From NCBI RefSeq assembly GCF_021129305.1, contig NZ_JAJOMB010000003.1, positions 310,001 through 374,000 of the forward strand: a stretch of DNA of 64,000 nucleotides. The letters are read 5' to 3'. The notes under the pieces are model-generated. The model made no database searches. It was not told where the DNA came from and saw only the letters and a program-made list of their open reading frames with translations. How positions within the stretch are numbered: position 1 is the stretch's first letter; the number at the start of each line of letters is the position of its first letter. Both the position numbers and the translations under genes were made by a program. The stretch comes from Kineosporia babensis. GTDB taxonomy: Bacteria > Actinomycetota > Actinomycetes > Actinomycetales > Kineosporiaceae. Of the stretch, positions 43,557 through 52,797 are shown piece by piece.

Positions 43557-44216
43557 GTGGACGACCCCGGCACCCGTACGACGAACTATCCGTCCACCAT
43601 CGCGACCGCCCTCGAGCACGAGCTCGTGGTGAAGAAGTCCCGGTTCATCGCCTACGTGGCCCCGGCCCGCACGACCGAAGAGGCCGAGACCGTCATCGCC
43701 GCGGTCCGTAAGCAGTACTGGGACGCCCGGCACCACTGCGTCGCACTGATCATCGGCACCCAGGCCGACCAGCAGCGTTCGTCGGACGGGGGCGAGCCGT
43801 CCGGTACCGCGGGCGTCCCTATGCTCGAAGTCCTGCGCCGCCGCGAGCTCACCGATCTGGTGACCGTGGTGACCCGCTACTTCGGCGGGGTGAAGCTGGG
43901 AGCCGGTGGACTCGTCCGCGCGTATTCCGGTTCGGTGTCCGAGGCTCTCGACCTGGCCCAGATCGTCCGCCGCACCCCGGCTGTTCAGGTCACCGTGGAC
44001 GTCCCGCATCAGGATGCCGGACGGATTCAGGGTGTGCTGCGGGACTGGGCCGACAACCACGAAGCTCAGGTGGCCGACGTCAGCTACGCCGCGAGCGCCG
44101 TCATCACCCTGCTCGTACCGCCGGACCACCTGAGCGAACTGGACGCGTCCCTGGCCGCCGCGAGCGCCGGCCAACTCGTGGCCGAGCGGGGCGAGACCGT
44201 CGTGATGGAACACTGA
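43557..44216 (+). CDS. IMPACT/YigZ-family protein
   Basis: 219 residues. Family signatures KKSRFIAYVAPARTTEEAE, SSDGGEPSGTAGVPMLEVL and VTRYFGGVKLGAGGLVRAYS are all present, followed by the DUF1949-like C-terminal domain. GTG 43557 is chosen from the length of the family. Homologues bind ribosome- or translation-linked partners (eukaryotic IMPACT regulates GCN2); the bacterial role is not settled. Confidence 0.93.
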   Translation: MDDPGTRTTNYPSTIATALEHELVVKKSRFIAYVAPARTTEEAETVIAAVRKQYWDARHHCVALIIGTQADQQRSSDGGEPSGTAGVPMLEVLRRRELTDLVTVVTRYFGGVKLGAGGLVRAYSGSVSEALDLAQIVRRTPAVQVTVDVPHQDAGRIQGVLRDWADNHEAQVADVSYAASAVITLLVPPDHLSELDASLAAASAGQLVAERGETVVMEH

Positions 44217-44261
44217 GGGTTCGTCTTGCCGGGTCTTCACCGGCCTGAAAGGGTCGGGCCC

Positions 44262-45035
44262 ATGGACGAACGCGCCGACGTCATCGCTCGCCTGAACACC
44301 AGCGGAAGCCGTACCGGGATCGTCATGGATTTCGACGGCGTCCTCTCACCCATCATCAACGACCCGGCCGCCAGTCAACTGCTGCCGGGGCTGGCGGCCA
44401 CGCTGGAGCGCCTGGCCGGGCGCCTTGACCTGGTGGCCCTGCTGTCCGGACGTCCGGTGGCGTTCCTGGCCGAGCGGGTTCCGGTTCCGGGTCTCGTGCT
44501 GCTCGGGTCGTACGGGCTGGAGCGCCAGGTGGACGGTTCCAGCGTTACGGGGCCGGGTGTGCAGGAGTGGCTGGGCGCTGTGCAGAAGGCCCGGGAATTG
44601 CTGACGCAGGCGCTGGGTGATGCCGCCGGCGTTCACGTCGAGGCCAAAAGCGTCGCTGTGGCAGTGCACTGGAGGAACGCACCGGACCTGGAGGGTGCGG
44701 GGCTTCGGGTGAACGAGGTGGTCGCCCGGGTGGCGGCCGAGACCGGGTTGGCGCCGGAGCCGGGCAAGCTGGTGCAGGAACTGCGGCCGCCCCTGCCGGT
44801 GGACAAGGGAACGGCTCTGCGTCAGCTGGTTCAGGAACAGCGCCTGGATCACGTGGCCTACGCCGGCGACGACAAGGGTGACCTACCAGCGTTTACGGCG
44901 GTGCGGGCGGCCGGCGGCACTGCCCTGGTGGTACATGGACGTGAGACCGCACCAGAGGTGGCGGCCGTGTCGGGCGTACATTTCGAGAACCCGGATGACT
45001 TCGCCGCATGGCTCGGGGCGCTGGCCGACGCCTAA
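44262..45035 (+). CDS. otsB: Trehalose-6-phosphate phosphatase
   Basis: 257 residues, HAD superfamily. Motif I VMDFDGVLSPI carries the nucleophile Asp, motif II LLSGRPV follows, and the late acidic motif is GDDKGDLPAF. The size and the LGSYGLERQ segment match actinobacterial OtsB. It removes the phosphate from trehalose 6-phosphate. No otsA lies next to it. It starts at ATG 44262 and overlaps the convergent SLOG-like gene by 4 nt. Confidence 0.88.
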   Translation: MDERADVIARLNTSGSRTGIVMDFDGVLSPIINDPAASQLLPGLAATLERLAGRLDLVALLSGRPVAFLAERVPVPGLVLLGSYGLERQVDGSSVTGPGVQEWLGAVQKARELLTQALGDAAGVHVEAKSVAVAVHWRNAPDLEGAGLRVNEVVARVAAETGLAPEPGKLVQELRPPLPVDKGTALRQLVQEQRLDHVAYAGDDKGDLPAFTAVRAAGGTALVVHGRETAPEVAAVSGVHFENPDDFAAWLGALADA

Positions 45036-46081
45036 ACCTTCGGCGACTGCACGGAACTGGTCTGCACCACGTCGGTGCCGCGCAGTTTGGTCAGGACCGC
45101 GTCGAAGGCCAGACCGGCGATGAAACCGACTGGCACCACGTAGATGCACAACCGGGCCGCGCTCTCGCCCTGCAGCAGTTCCGGGTCGGTCAGCAACTGG
45201 GCGCCGATGAACAGCAACGCGGACATACCGCCGGCCGCCGCGCCGAAAACCGCTGCTTGCAGGCGTGACTCGGACGGCTCGGTCGGCCGGCGGATCAGTC
45301 CACCGCTCATCGCGGCCAGCACCGGCCCGAAGACCAGCAGGGCTATCGCTCCCCCGCCCTCGGGTTTCCAGGTCGCCGCCAGCACCACCGTGAGCAGACC
45401 CAGGAGCAGGAACAGCAATGCGCTGAGCAGACCGGCCACTTTGATCCACGTCTCGGTCCGCCGGCGCCGACCGTCCTTCGCCAGATCGACCAGTCGAGCC
45501 TGGTGCTGACGTTCCACCGCGAGAACGGCTTCCGCGGCCTTGTCCGGGCTCCAGCGCCCGGTGAAGGCGGACAGGTCCTCCCGGGTGGCCGTGTTCGGCG
45601 AGTGGTCCAGGCGCTCCCAGGCCCGGGCGGCCGCGCCCCCGAATGCGGTGAGCGGGCCGATCGCCGTGCGCCTGGCCAGCGCGATGATGGCCGCGATCAT
45701 GGTGGAGCGCCCACCGCCGATCAGGATCACGCCGTCCACCTCGAACAAGGCGCGGTAGTAGGCCACCTCCCAGCCACCCTGAGCCGGCGCATGGTCGAAG
45801 AGGTCCTCGTGATCGGCGTGCTCCGGGAACACGTCCAGACTCTGCCGCACCGTGTTACGCACCAGGACGGAACCCGGTCGGGCCTGGCCGGAGCCCACGT
45901 AGCCGCGGACCGCCGCACCCTCGATGAAGGCCGAGTCGCTGCTGAAGACCACCAACTGATGGCCCCGCGTGGCCAGTTCCCGGCCGATCTCCTCGGCCGC
46001 CTGGATCGCCGCCGCCGGATCCGGCATCTCCGGTTCGTACGTCCGCCCGGCCTCGGCGCTCCCGATCACCGCGACCATCAT
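45032..46081 (-). CDS. SLOG-like nucleotide-binding domain with four membrane helices
   Basis: 349 residues. Residues 1-200 resemble the SLOG/LOG (Rossmann-like) nucleotide-binding group: VAVIGSAEAG at the start, LATRGHQLVVFSSDSAF, WEVAYYRALFEVDGVILIG, the GGGRSTMIAAI loop (compare PGGxGT of LOG) and TAIGPLTAFGG. Residues 226-345 contain four hydrophobic segments, two pairs separated by a polar loop (LLSALLFLLLGLLTVVLAA, AIALLVFGPVLAAMSGGLI and so on), so it is a membrane effector or sensor. It starts at ATG 46081 after AAGGAG and is divergent from the STAND NTPase gene. SLOG-membrane proteins are known as proposed nucleotide-signal-gated effectors. Confidence 0.72.
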   Translation of the reverse strand: MMVAVIGSAEAGRTYEPEMPDPAAAIQAAEEIGRELATRGHQLVVFSSDSAFIEGAAVRGYVGSGQARPGSVLVRNTVRQSLDVFPEHADHEDLFDHAPAQGGWEVAYYRALFEVDGVILIGGGRSTMIAAIIALARRTAIGPLTAFGGAAARAWERLDHSPNTATREDLSAFTGRWSPDKAAEAVLAVERQHQARLVDLAKDGRRRRTETWIKVAGLLSALLFLLLGLLTVVLAATWKPEGGGAIALLVFGPVLAAMSGGLIRRPTEPSESRLQAAVFGAAAGGMSALLFIGAQLLTDPELLQGESAARLCIYVVPVGFIAGLAFDAVLTKLRGTDVVQTSSVQSPKV

Positions 46082-46151
46082 GACGACATCTCCTTGACGA
46101 TTCCGGCGACGATCTCGGCAGGGGCTCAGGCAGTCGGCCCGGACCCGCTGG

Positions 46152-46177
46152 GACGACTTGAACAGGTTCAGGTCGTC
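46152..46177. promoter_or_regulatory. 12-bp inverted repeat in divergent SLOG/STAND promoter
   Basis: GACGACTTGAAC (46152-46163), AG, GTTCAGGTCGTC (46166-46177): 11 of 12 positions pair. It lies 71 nt from the SLOG start and 175 nt from the STAND start. A regulator could bind both promoters here; a hairpin in a transcript is the alternative. Confidence 0.55.
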
Positions 46178-46351
46178 ACAGATGCCTGCACGATGTGACA
46201 TTGGCAATCAACCCGGACGCCGTCAAGCCGCCCCCTCGTCGTGGGAGCACACCACCCTTTCAGGCAGCCCGGTCGCGATCGCCAACACTGCCGGTCCATC
46301 ACGCGCCAGAATGCCGCGGGCGCCGATCGGGGGAATCAGCGCCTGACGGGG

Positions 46352-49300
46352 GTGCACGGTTTGAGTCAGGAAACAGATCCGCTCGAGGGGCTCAGTCTGC
46401 TCGGCGACGGCCGGCCACAGAACCGCAAGGACGCTGCCCGCGGCGGCATCCAGCGGTGGATGCAGCGGGCCGGCGACACCAGTCGGGCGGCCGGGCCCTG
46501 GGCGCTGGTGGCGGGCCTGACGGCGTCGTCCATCGCGCCACTGGTCGGTTCGGCCGTCGGGGGCGACTACGCCGGCCTGTTCCGGGGCATCAGTGACCTC
46601 GGGAGCGGATTTCTGCCCGATGCCGTGTCGATGGCCGCCTCGAGGCTGAAAGACGATCCTTCCGAGGAAGAGTGGTGCTCGGCAATCGCACAGACCCTGG
46701 CCGGGCAACTGGAGCACTCGCAGGCACTGCAGAGCGAGGTCGCTGCTCTGCTGCAGTCGCTGGGGGCGATCGAGGCGACCGTTCAGGCCGCCGGCGAGTC
46801 CTCGACCGCGCTGGCGCGTGACGTGCTCCTGGCGGTCTGTGGGCTGGGAGGTGACGTCGAGCGCTTGCGTGACGACATCGTCCGCGCCCTGAGCCGGGTC
46901 ACCGACGAACTGGCGGTGAGGGGTGCGCAGCAGCGTCAGGAGAACGACCGGGCTCACGAGCAACTGGTGACCATGACAGGCCTGTTCGCCGACCTGGTCG
47001 GCACTTTGCGCCGTGGGGACACCACCTGGAACGGAGCGTTCGTCCGACCGGGCATCGATGTGTGCCCGTATCCGGGCCTGAACAGTTTCGAGGCCCGCGA
47101 CGCGGATTTCTTCACCGGCCGGGCCGGGGTGGTGAACGAGCTCGTCGGGCGGATCACGCAGGCCGCGCACGCCCCACGGGGACCGCTGTTGCTGGTCGGA
47201 GTCTCCGGGGTGGGCAAGTCCTCCCTGCTACGGGCCGGCGTGGTGCCGGCACTGCGGCGCGAGGAGTCCCAACGGGCGGGTGTGGGGCAGTGGCAGGTCG
47301 TGGTGATGACTCCTACAGGGCGTACGGACGAGGTGCGCACCGTGGGTGCCTCCGCTCCCCGAGCGGTGCGTCCCCTGGTGGAACTGGCCGGGCGAGTCGG
47401 GGCGGCTTCCGGCATCGACACAGTGCTCGGCAACCCGGAGCACTTCGGCGCGTTCACCGCGGCCACCCCGGGAAATCTGCTCATCGTGGTGGACCAGTTC
47501 GAGCAGGTCTTCGACACCGCGACGGTCAGCGAAGAGCATCGGCGCGAGTTCGTGACCGCCCTGGTGAGTGCCGCGCCCGCGGTGGTCCTGATCTCGGTGC
47601 GCGCAGACTTCTACGAGCGCTGCGTGCGGATGGAGCAACTGGCCGGGTACCTGCCGGGTGAGCAGGTGGTGCTGGGCCCGATGTCCCCCGAGAACCTACG
47701 GCAGGCGGTGCTTCACCCCGCGGGCCGGGTCGGGGTACGGGTGGAGCCCGCGCTGGTGGAGTTGCTGCTGGCCGATCTGGGCGTCGGTGGCGCCGGGACG
47801 TACGATCCGGGTTCCCTGCCGCTGCTGGCCCATGCCCTGAAGACGACCTGGCAACGGCGCGACGGCGGTGACCTCACGGTAGACGCTTACCGCGCCGGCG
47901 GCGGGATCAGCGGTGCGGTGACGCAGGAGGCCGAAGAGGTCTACGCCGACCTGAACAGTGACGAGCAGCAGGAGTTACGCCGCCTGCTGCTGCGCGGCGT
48001 GGTGGTGACCGGGCACGAGGTCACGCGCCGCAGTGTCCCCCGGCCCGAAGCAACCGGGCGCTGGCTGGACGCAATGGTCGAGCGGCGACTGATGACGGCC
48101 GACCAGGGCAGCGTGCAGATCTCGCACGAGGCCCTGCTGTGGGCCTGGCCCCGCCTGGCCGGCTGGGTGGCTGCCGAGCGCGAGAACCTGCAACTGCAGC
48201 AGCAACTCACCGAGGCCGTGCGCTACTGGCAGGCCAACGCGCACGACCCGGGCGCCCTGTACCGGGGCGCCCGGCTGGCCGCGATCCAGGACTGGGCGGC
48301 CGATCGGGACGACCTGACACCCGAGCAACGACAATTCATCGACGCCTCCCTGAAAGCCGCGCAGCAGGAACTACTTACCGAGCAAAGCCGCACCCGCAGA
48401 CTTCGCCGCCTCGCTGCGTCCCTCGTTGTGCTCCTGATCGTTGCGGTCGGGGCCGGAGGATACGCTTACTCCCAGACGCAGGCGGCTCGTGAACAGACTG
48501 CTCTGGCTCAGTCCCAGCGATCCGTCGCGCAGTCGCAGAGGTACGCGGCCCAGTCGCTGCAGGCCGCCGCAACCAACCCGCGCCAGGCCAAACTCCTGGC
48601 CCTTCGCGGGTGGGCCGAGGCGCAGACTCCCGAAGCGCGTGGCGCATTGTTCAGCAGCCACATGCTGGACAGCGCAGGCGTTCTGGCCACGGGCACTGTT
48701 CAGAAGCAGGTGTCGCTCAGCCCGGACGGACGCTGGACCGCGACCGGAGGGCAGGACGGCGCCGTACGCCTGTGGGACAACCGGACGCACACGATGGTCC
48801 GCGAACTGGGCAAGCTGTCCTCCTCGATCTGGCAGATGGGCTTCTCCCCCGACGGAACCATGCTGTCGGCCGGCGCTGGCGACAAGGTCCAGATCTGGAA
48901 CGTCGCAACCGGAGAACCAAAGCGCTCGTTCCCCGGTAACTTTCATACCGCCTGGGCTTCCGACTCCGCCATCATCCTGATGACGGTGGACAACGAACGG
49001 TCCGAGATCGGAACCTGGAACGTCCGGGACGGGCATCGGCAGAAGCGATACGTGACGCTGGAACCCGGCCGGATTGCGATGGAAATGGCATTCTCTCGCG
49101 AGAACGGCCTCCTTGCCCTGGCCACCCGCAAGGGTGAAGACGGCCCCTTCGTGGTCAAACTGATCGACGTCAAGGCAGGCAAGAACATCGCCGATCTGCC
49201 GCCGGTCAGGTCCGCCCTCCTTCCGGTTCTGGCCTTCTCTCCGCAGGGCCAACTGGCCTTCGGCCTCGGCGACTCCGCCGAGGTCAGTTTCTGGGACGGC

Positions 49301-50623
49301 CGAACCGGCCAGGCCGAAGGAAAGGTCGCCACTGCCAAGGTCGCTGTTCCGGGCATCTCCAGCCTGGTGTACTCCGCCAGTGGGCGGAACGTTCTGATCG
49401 CCGGCGGCGGTGTGGTCCGGGTCTGGAACGTCTCCCAAGGAGACTGGGCCGGAACCGCTTTCTTCGGTTCAGCCGAACATCGGGGCACTGGCGTCGTCTT
49501 CGACCTCGCCAAGTCCACCGACGGCTCGTTGGTCGCTGCAACCGGCGCCAACAACACCATGCTGATGCGGTGGAGCAGCGAGTGGGTGCGACCGCTGGAG
49601 TCCGCGCTGATCGGGCTGTCCGCGGATCGGCAAGGTTTCGTGGTCGGTGACGGAGACGGAGCCTTCTGGCGGCAGGATCGCCCGGGCCGGCTCGCCCGCA
49701 AGCTGGGTCAGGGTCACGGCCCGATCTGGGAGGTCGCCCGGTCCCCGGACGGCAGCATCGCGGCCGGAAGCGACGCCGGCGAGATCATCATCCTCGACCC
49801 GGACGAAAAACACCGGGTGACACTGAACGTCGGAAAGGACCGCCAGGTCAACGGTCTGAGATTCTCCGACGCCGGGAAACTCCTGTTCGCCGGCAGCGGA
49901 CCGACCCTCGACAACACCATGACCCGCAAGAGCATCGACCCACGCCTGCAGGTCTGGGACCTGACCACGCTCAAACCGCTGGCCGATCATGTGTACCCCG
50001 ACCAGACCACCCTCAGCATGTCCCTGAGCAGCAACGGGCAGCATCTGGCCGTCCTGCTCACTTCCACCAGCGACGACAAGCGCAAGCCGCAGGACCAGAT
50101 CCTGCTCTACCGTACAGCCGATCTGCGCAACTCCGACGCCGAGCCGTACCGAACCATTCAGCCGCCGGAAGATCAAGGAGCCAAACGCGCCGCGCTCTCC
50201 CCCGACGGGCGCGCCCTGGCCGTCGGAGGAAATGACGGCCAAATAAGGCTTTTCGACACCAGCACCGGGGTGACGAAGAAGACGTTCGGCCGTCACCCGA
50301 ACGGCATCCGCGCCCTGAGCTTCTCCCCCGACGGCGCCACCATCGCCACCGCCACCATGATCGACCACGTCATCCGCCTCTGGAGCACCGGCACCGGTGC
50401 CCTGGACGCCGAACTGATCGGCCACGAAGACAGCCTGAACCGGGTCGAATTCGCCCCGGACGGCAAGACCCTGTACAGCAGCGGCGTCGACGGCACAGTC
50501 GGAGTCTGGAAGGTCGACCCGGCCACAGCGGTCAGGGCGATCTGCGCGGACCTGTCCGGAGACCACGCCGAGGAAGACTGGCGCTTGCTCGGCCTCCGCG
50601 TCGCCGAATCACCCTGCCGCTGA
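46352..50623 (+). CDS. STAND NTPase with WD40 propeller(s)
   Basis: About 1423 residues. Order: a hydrophobic segment near residues 48-70 (GPWALVAGLTASSIAPLVG), a helical region, then the nSTAND1 domain with PYPGLNSFEARDADFFTGR, Walker A GVSGVGKSSLLR (near 283) and Walker B LIVVDQFEQVFD (near 376), then a helical arm with ISHEALLWAWPRL, a transmembrane helix near residues 687-707, and WD40 blades from about 780 to the C-terminus. WD40 proteins of this kind sense a ligand, then release the NTPase. GTG 46352 is chosen by the start of protein-like text. It is divergent from the SLOG-membrane protein, which could be its effector. Confidence 0.88.
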   Translation: MHGLSQETDPLEGLSLLGDGRPQNRKDAARGGIQRWMQRAGDTSRAAGPWALVAGLTASSIAPLVGSAVGGDYAGLFRGISDLGSGFLPDAVSMAASRLKDDPSEEEWCSAIAQTLAGQLEHSQALQSEVAALLQSLGAIEATVQAAGESSTALARDVLLAVCGLGGDVERLRDDIVRALSRVTDELAVRGAQQRQENDRAHEQLVTMTGLFADLVGTLRRGDTTWNGAFVRPGIDVCPYPGLNSFEARDADFFTGRAGVVNELVGRITQAAHAPRGPLLLVGVSGVGKSSLLRAGVVPALRREESQRAGVGQWQVVVMTPTGRTDEVRTVGASAPRAVRPLVELAGRVGAASGIDTVLGNPEHFGAFTAATPGNLLIVVDQFEQVFDTATVSEEHRREFVTALVSAAPAVVLISVRADFYERCVRMEQLAGYLPGEQVVLGPMSPENLRQAVLHPAGRVGVRVEPALVELLLADLGVGGAGTYDPGSLPLLAHALKTTWQRRDGGDLTVDAYRAGGGISGAVTQEAEEVYADLNSDEQQELRRLLLRGVVVTGHEVTRRSVPRPEATGRWLDAMVERRLMTADQGSVQISHEALLWAWPRLAGWVAAERENLQLQQQLTEAVRYWQANAHDPGALYRGARLAAIQDWAADRDDLTPEQRQFIDASLKAAQQELLTEQSRTRRLRRLAASLVVLLIVAVGAGGYAYSQTQAAREQTALAQSQRSVAQSQRYAAQSLQAAATNPRQAKLLALRGWAEAQTPEARGALFSSHMLDSAGVLATGTVQKQVSLSPDGRWTATGGQDGAVRLWDNRTHTMVRELGKLSSSIWQMGFSPDGTMLSAGAGDKVQIWNVATGEPKRSFPGNFHTAWASDSAIILMTVDNERSEIGTWNVRDGHRQKRYVTLEPGRIAMEMAFSRENGLLALATRKGEDGPFVVKLIDVKAGKNIADLPPVRSALLPVLAFSPQGQLAFGLGDSAEVSFWDGRTGQAEGKVATAKVAVPGISSLVYSASGRNVLIAGGGVVRVWNVSQGDWAGTAFFGSAEHRGTGVVFDLAKSTDGSLVAATGANNTMLMRWSSEWVRPLESALIGLSADRQGFVVGDGDGAFWRQDRPGRLARKLGQGHGPIWEVARSPDGSIAAGSDAGEIIILDPDEKHRVTLNVGKDRQVNGLRFSDAGKLLFAGSGPTLDNTMTRKSIDPRLQVWDLTTLKPLADHVYPDQTTLSMSLSSNGQHLAVLLTSTSDDKRKPQDQILLYRTADLRNSDAEPYRTIQPPEDQGAKRAALSPDGRALAVGGNDGQIRLFDTSTGVTKKTFGRHPNGIRALSFSPDGATIATATMIDHVIRLWSTGTGALDAELIGHEDSLNRVEFAPDGKTLYSSGVDGTVGVWKVDPATAVRAICADLSGDHAEEDWRLLGLRVAESPCR

Positions 50624-50629
50624 ACCCGG

Positions 50630-52000
50630 TCAGCGGGCGATAGCACCCGGCAGGAATCGACCTCGGGGCGTCGCATCGACGATCTGGCCGCCGGCAGCGA
50701 TCACCCGTCCGCCCACCACCACGGTCTCCGGCCGCCCGGTCACTTCCATGCCCTCGTACGGCGTGTAGTCGGTGGCCTGGGCCAATTCGGAGGCGGTGAT
50801 GGTCCAGCGGGCTTGTGGGTCCCAGAGGACGAGGTCGGCGTCGCTTCCGGGGGCCAGCGTCCCCTTGCGGGGGTAGATGCCGTTCGTGCGGGCCGGGTTG
50901 GCGGCCGTGAGCTCGACGAAGCGTGAGGGCGTGATGCGGCCCCCGGCAACGTACTTCGAGAAGATTACGGGCAGGCGGGTCTGCACGCCGGGAAGCCCGT
51001 TCGGCATGTGCCGCACATCGTGCTTGTGCGAGACCTTCTGCGCAGTGTCGTAGCAGCAGTGGTCGGAGGCGACGGTGGTGATCTCGCCGTTGGCCAGGTA
51101 ACCACCCAGGGCCTCGACAGTGGCGCGATCGCGCAGCGGCGGGCAGCAGACCCAGCGTTCGGGATTCGGGCCGGAGTAGAGCGAGTCGTCCAGCACCAGG
51201 TGATGCGCCACGGACTCGGTGTAGGCCCGCAGACCACGACGACGGGCGGCGGCGACCAGTTCGACGGCGGCCGGAGTGGACTGGTGCACGAAGTAGACCG
51301 GTGCGTCCAGAGTCTCGGCGATCGCGAGGACTTCGGCCACGGCCGCAGTCTCGGCCAGTTCCGAGCGGGTGCCGGCCATGTTTGCGGCGTCGATCTGGTT
51401 GCGGTCGGCAGCGCGGCGCTGATCCTCCTCGATGATCGGATTGGCCTCGCAGTGGATCACCACCATGCCACCGGACTCCTTCAGCACCTGCATGGTCTTC
51501 AGGATGGTGTCGGCGCTGGCCATCGTCTCACCACGGTAGGTGGTGAACATCTTCACCGTGACCAAGCCGTCGGCAGCCAGGCTGCGCAACTGCTCGGCGG
51601 TGGTGTCGTCCCATTCCACGACCGAGGCGTGCAGAGCCGCGTCGCACAAGCCCTGCGAGATCTTCGCCTGCTGGTCGGCGGCCACATCGATCGGACGCTG
51701 GCCCGGCCGCGGGATCGCGAAGTCGACGATGGTGGTGGTGCCACCCAGCACCGCCGCCGTGGTGCATTCGGCGTAGCCGTCCAGCGAGGTGAACTCACCG
51801 CTGGTGAAACCCACGTGGCAGTGCGGGTCCACCCCGCCGGGCATCACCAGTTTGCCGGTGGCGTCGAGCACCTCGGTATCGGGCAGCGCGGTACCGGGGG
51901 CGACGACCGCCTTCACCACGCCGTCGGACAGATGCAGGTCGGCCGGGCCGGACCAGTCCGGCTGGACCAAGGTCCCGCCCCGGACCACGAGGTCGCTCAC
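50630..52000 (-). CDS. Hydantoinase / dihydropyrimidinase
   Basis: 456 residues, amidohydrolase superfamily. The metal site is visible: GVDPHCHVGF (HxH), carbamylated Lys in VTVKMFTTYRGE, His in VIHCEAN and in YFVHQSTP, and Asp in VASDHCCYD. These are the residues of D-hydantoinase/dihydropyrimidinase. The enzyme opens cyclic ureides to N-carbamoyl amino acids. It is the last gene of the operon, overlapping the ABC ATPase by GTGA. Confidence 0.92.
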   Translation of the reverse strand: MSDLVVRGGTLVQPDWSGPADLHLSDGVVKAVVAPGTALPDTEVLDATGKLVMPGGVDPHCHVGFTSGEFTSLDGYAECTTAAVLGGTTTIVDFAIPRPGQRPIDVAADQQAKISQGLCDAALHASVVEWDDTTAEQLRSLAADGLVTVKMFTTYRGETMASADTILKTMQVLKESGGMVVIHCEANPIIEEDQRRAADRNQIDAANMAGTRSELAETAAVAEVLAIAETLDAPVYFVHQSTPAAVELVAAARRRGLRAYTESVAHHLVLDDSLYSGPNPERWVCCPPLRDRATVEALGGYLANGEITTVASDHCCYDTAQKVSHKHDVRHMPNGLPGVQTRLPVIFSKYVAGGRITPSRFVELTAANPARTNGIYPRKGTLAPGSDADLVLWDPQARWTITASELAQATDYTPYEGMEVTGRPETVVVGGRVIAAGGQIVDATPRGRFLPGAIAR

Positions 52001-52797
52001 TTTTCCTCCGTAACGCTGCGCCGAGAGTGCGAGGGATCGGGAACCGGGACCGCGGCCAGCAGATCCCGGGTGTACTCATGCTGGGGATCGCCGTAAACCT
52101 GCTCACGGCTGCCCTTTTCGACCACGCGGCCGTCGCTCATCACCACGACCTGATCGCACAGGTACCGCACCACCGCCAGGTCGTGCGCGATGAACAGGAT
52201 CGACAGACCGAGCTCGCTCTGCAGATCCCGCAGCAGGTTCAGCACCTGTGCCTGCACCGAGACGTCCAGCGACGAGACCGGCTCGTCGCAGATCAGCAGC
52301 TTCGGCCGCACGGCCAGGGCCCGCGCGATGGCCAGACGCTGACGCTGCCCGCCGGAGAACGAGCGCGGGTAGGCGCCCAGATCGACGTGCCCGAGCCCGA
52401 CCAGACCGAGCAGACGCTCGACCTCACGGCGGCGGGCCGCGCGGTCGGTCTCGATGCTGTGCACCAGCAGGCCTTCACCGACCAGCTGTTCCACGTTCAT
52501 CCGGGGGTTCAGCGACGAGTACGGGTCCTGGAACACCACCTGCATGTCCCGCCGCACCCGCTGCATCGCCCGGCGCGACAGACCGTCGATCTGCCTGCCG
52601 CCCAGCACCACCCAGCCCTTGTCGGGCTTCTCCAGGCCGGCGATCATCCGGGCCGTGGTGGACTTGCCCGAACCGGACTCCCCCACGAGCCCGAGGGCGC
52701 TGCCCTCGGCCATCTTGAACGAGACATCGGCCGCGGCCGGACGGGACGCCCCCGGATAGCTCTTGGTCAGCCCGTCAACCTCAAGAACAGATTTCAC
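51997..52797 (-). CDS. Peptide/opine-type ABC transporter ATPase (DppF-like)
   Basis: 266 residues. Walker A GLVGESGSGKSTTARMI, signature SFSGGQRQRLAIARAL, Walker B LLICDEPVSSLD and H-loop IAHDLAV, plus the YSSLNPRMNVEQLVGEGL stretch of OppF/DppF. It energises import with its partner ATPase. GTG start overlaps the partner stop. Confidence 0.93.
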   Translation of the reverse strand: MKSVLEVDGLTKSYPGASRPAAADVSFKMAEGSALGLVGESGSGKSTTARMIAGLEKPDKGWVVLGGRQIDGLSRRAMQRVRRDMQVVFQDPYSSLNPRMNVEQLVGEGLLVHSIETDRAARRREVERLLGLVGLGHVDLGAYPRSFSGGQRQRLAIARALAVRPKLLICDEPVSSLDVSVQAQVLNLLRDLQSELGLSILFIAHDLAVVRYLCDQVVVMSDGRVVEKGSREQVYGDPQHEYTRDLLAAVPVPDPSHSRRSVTEEK

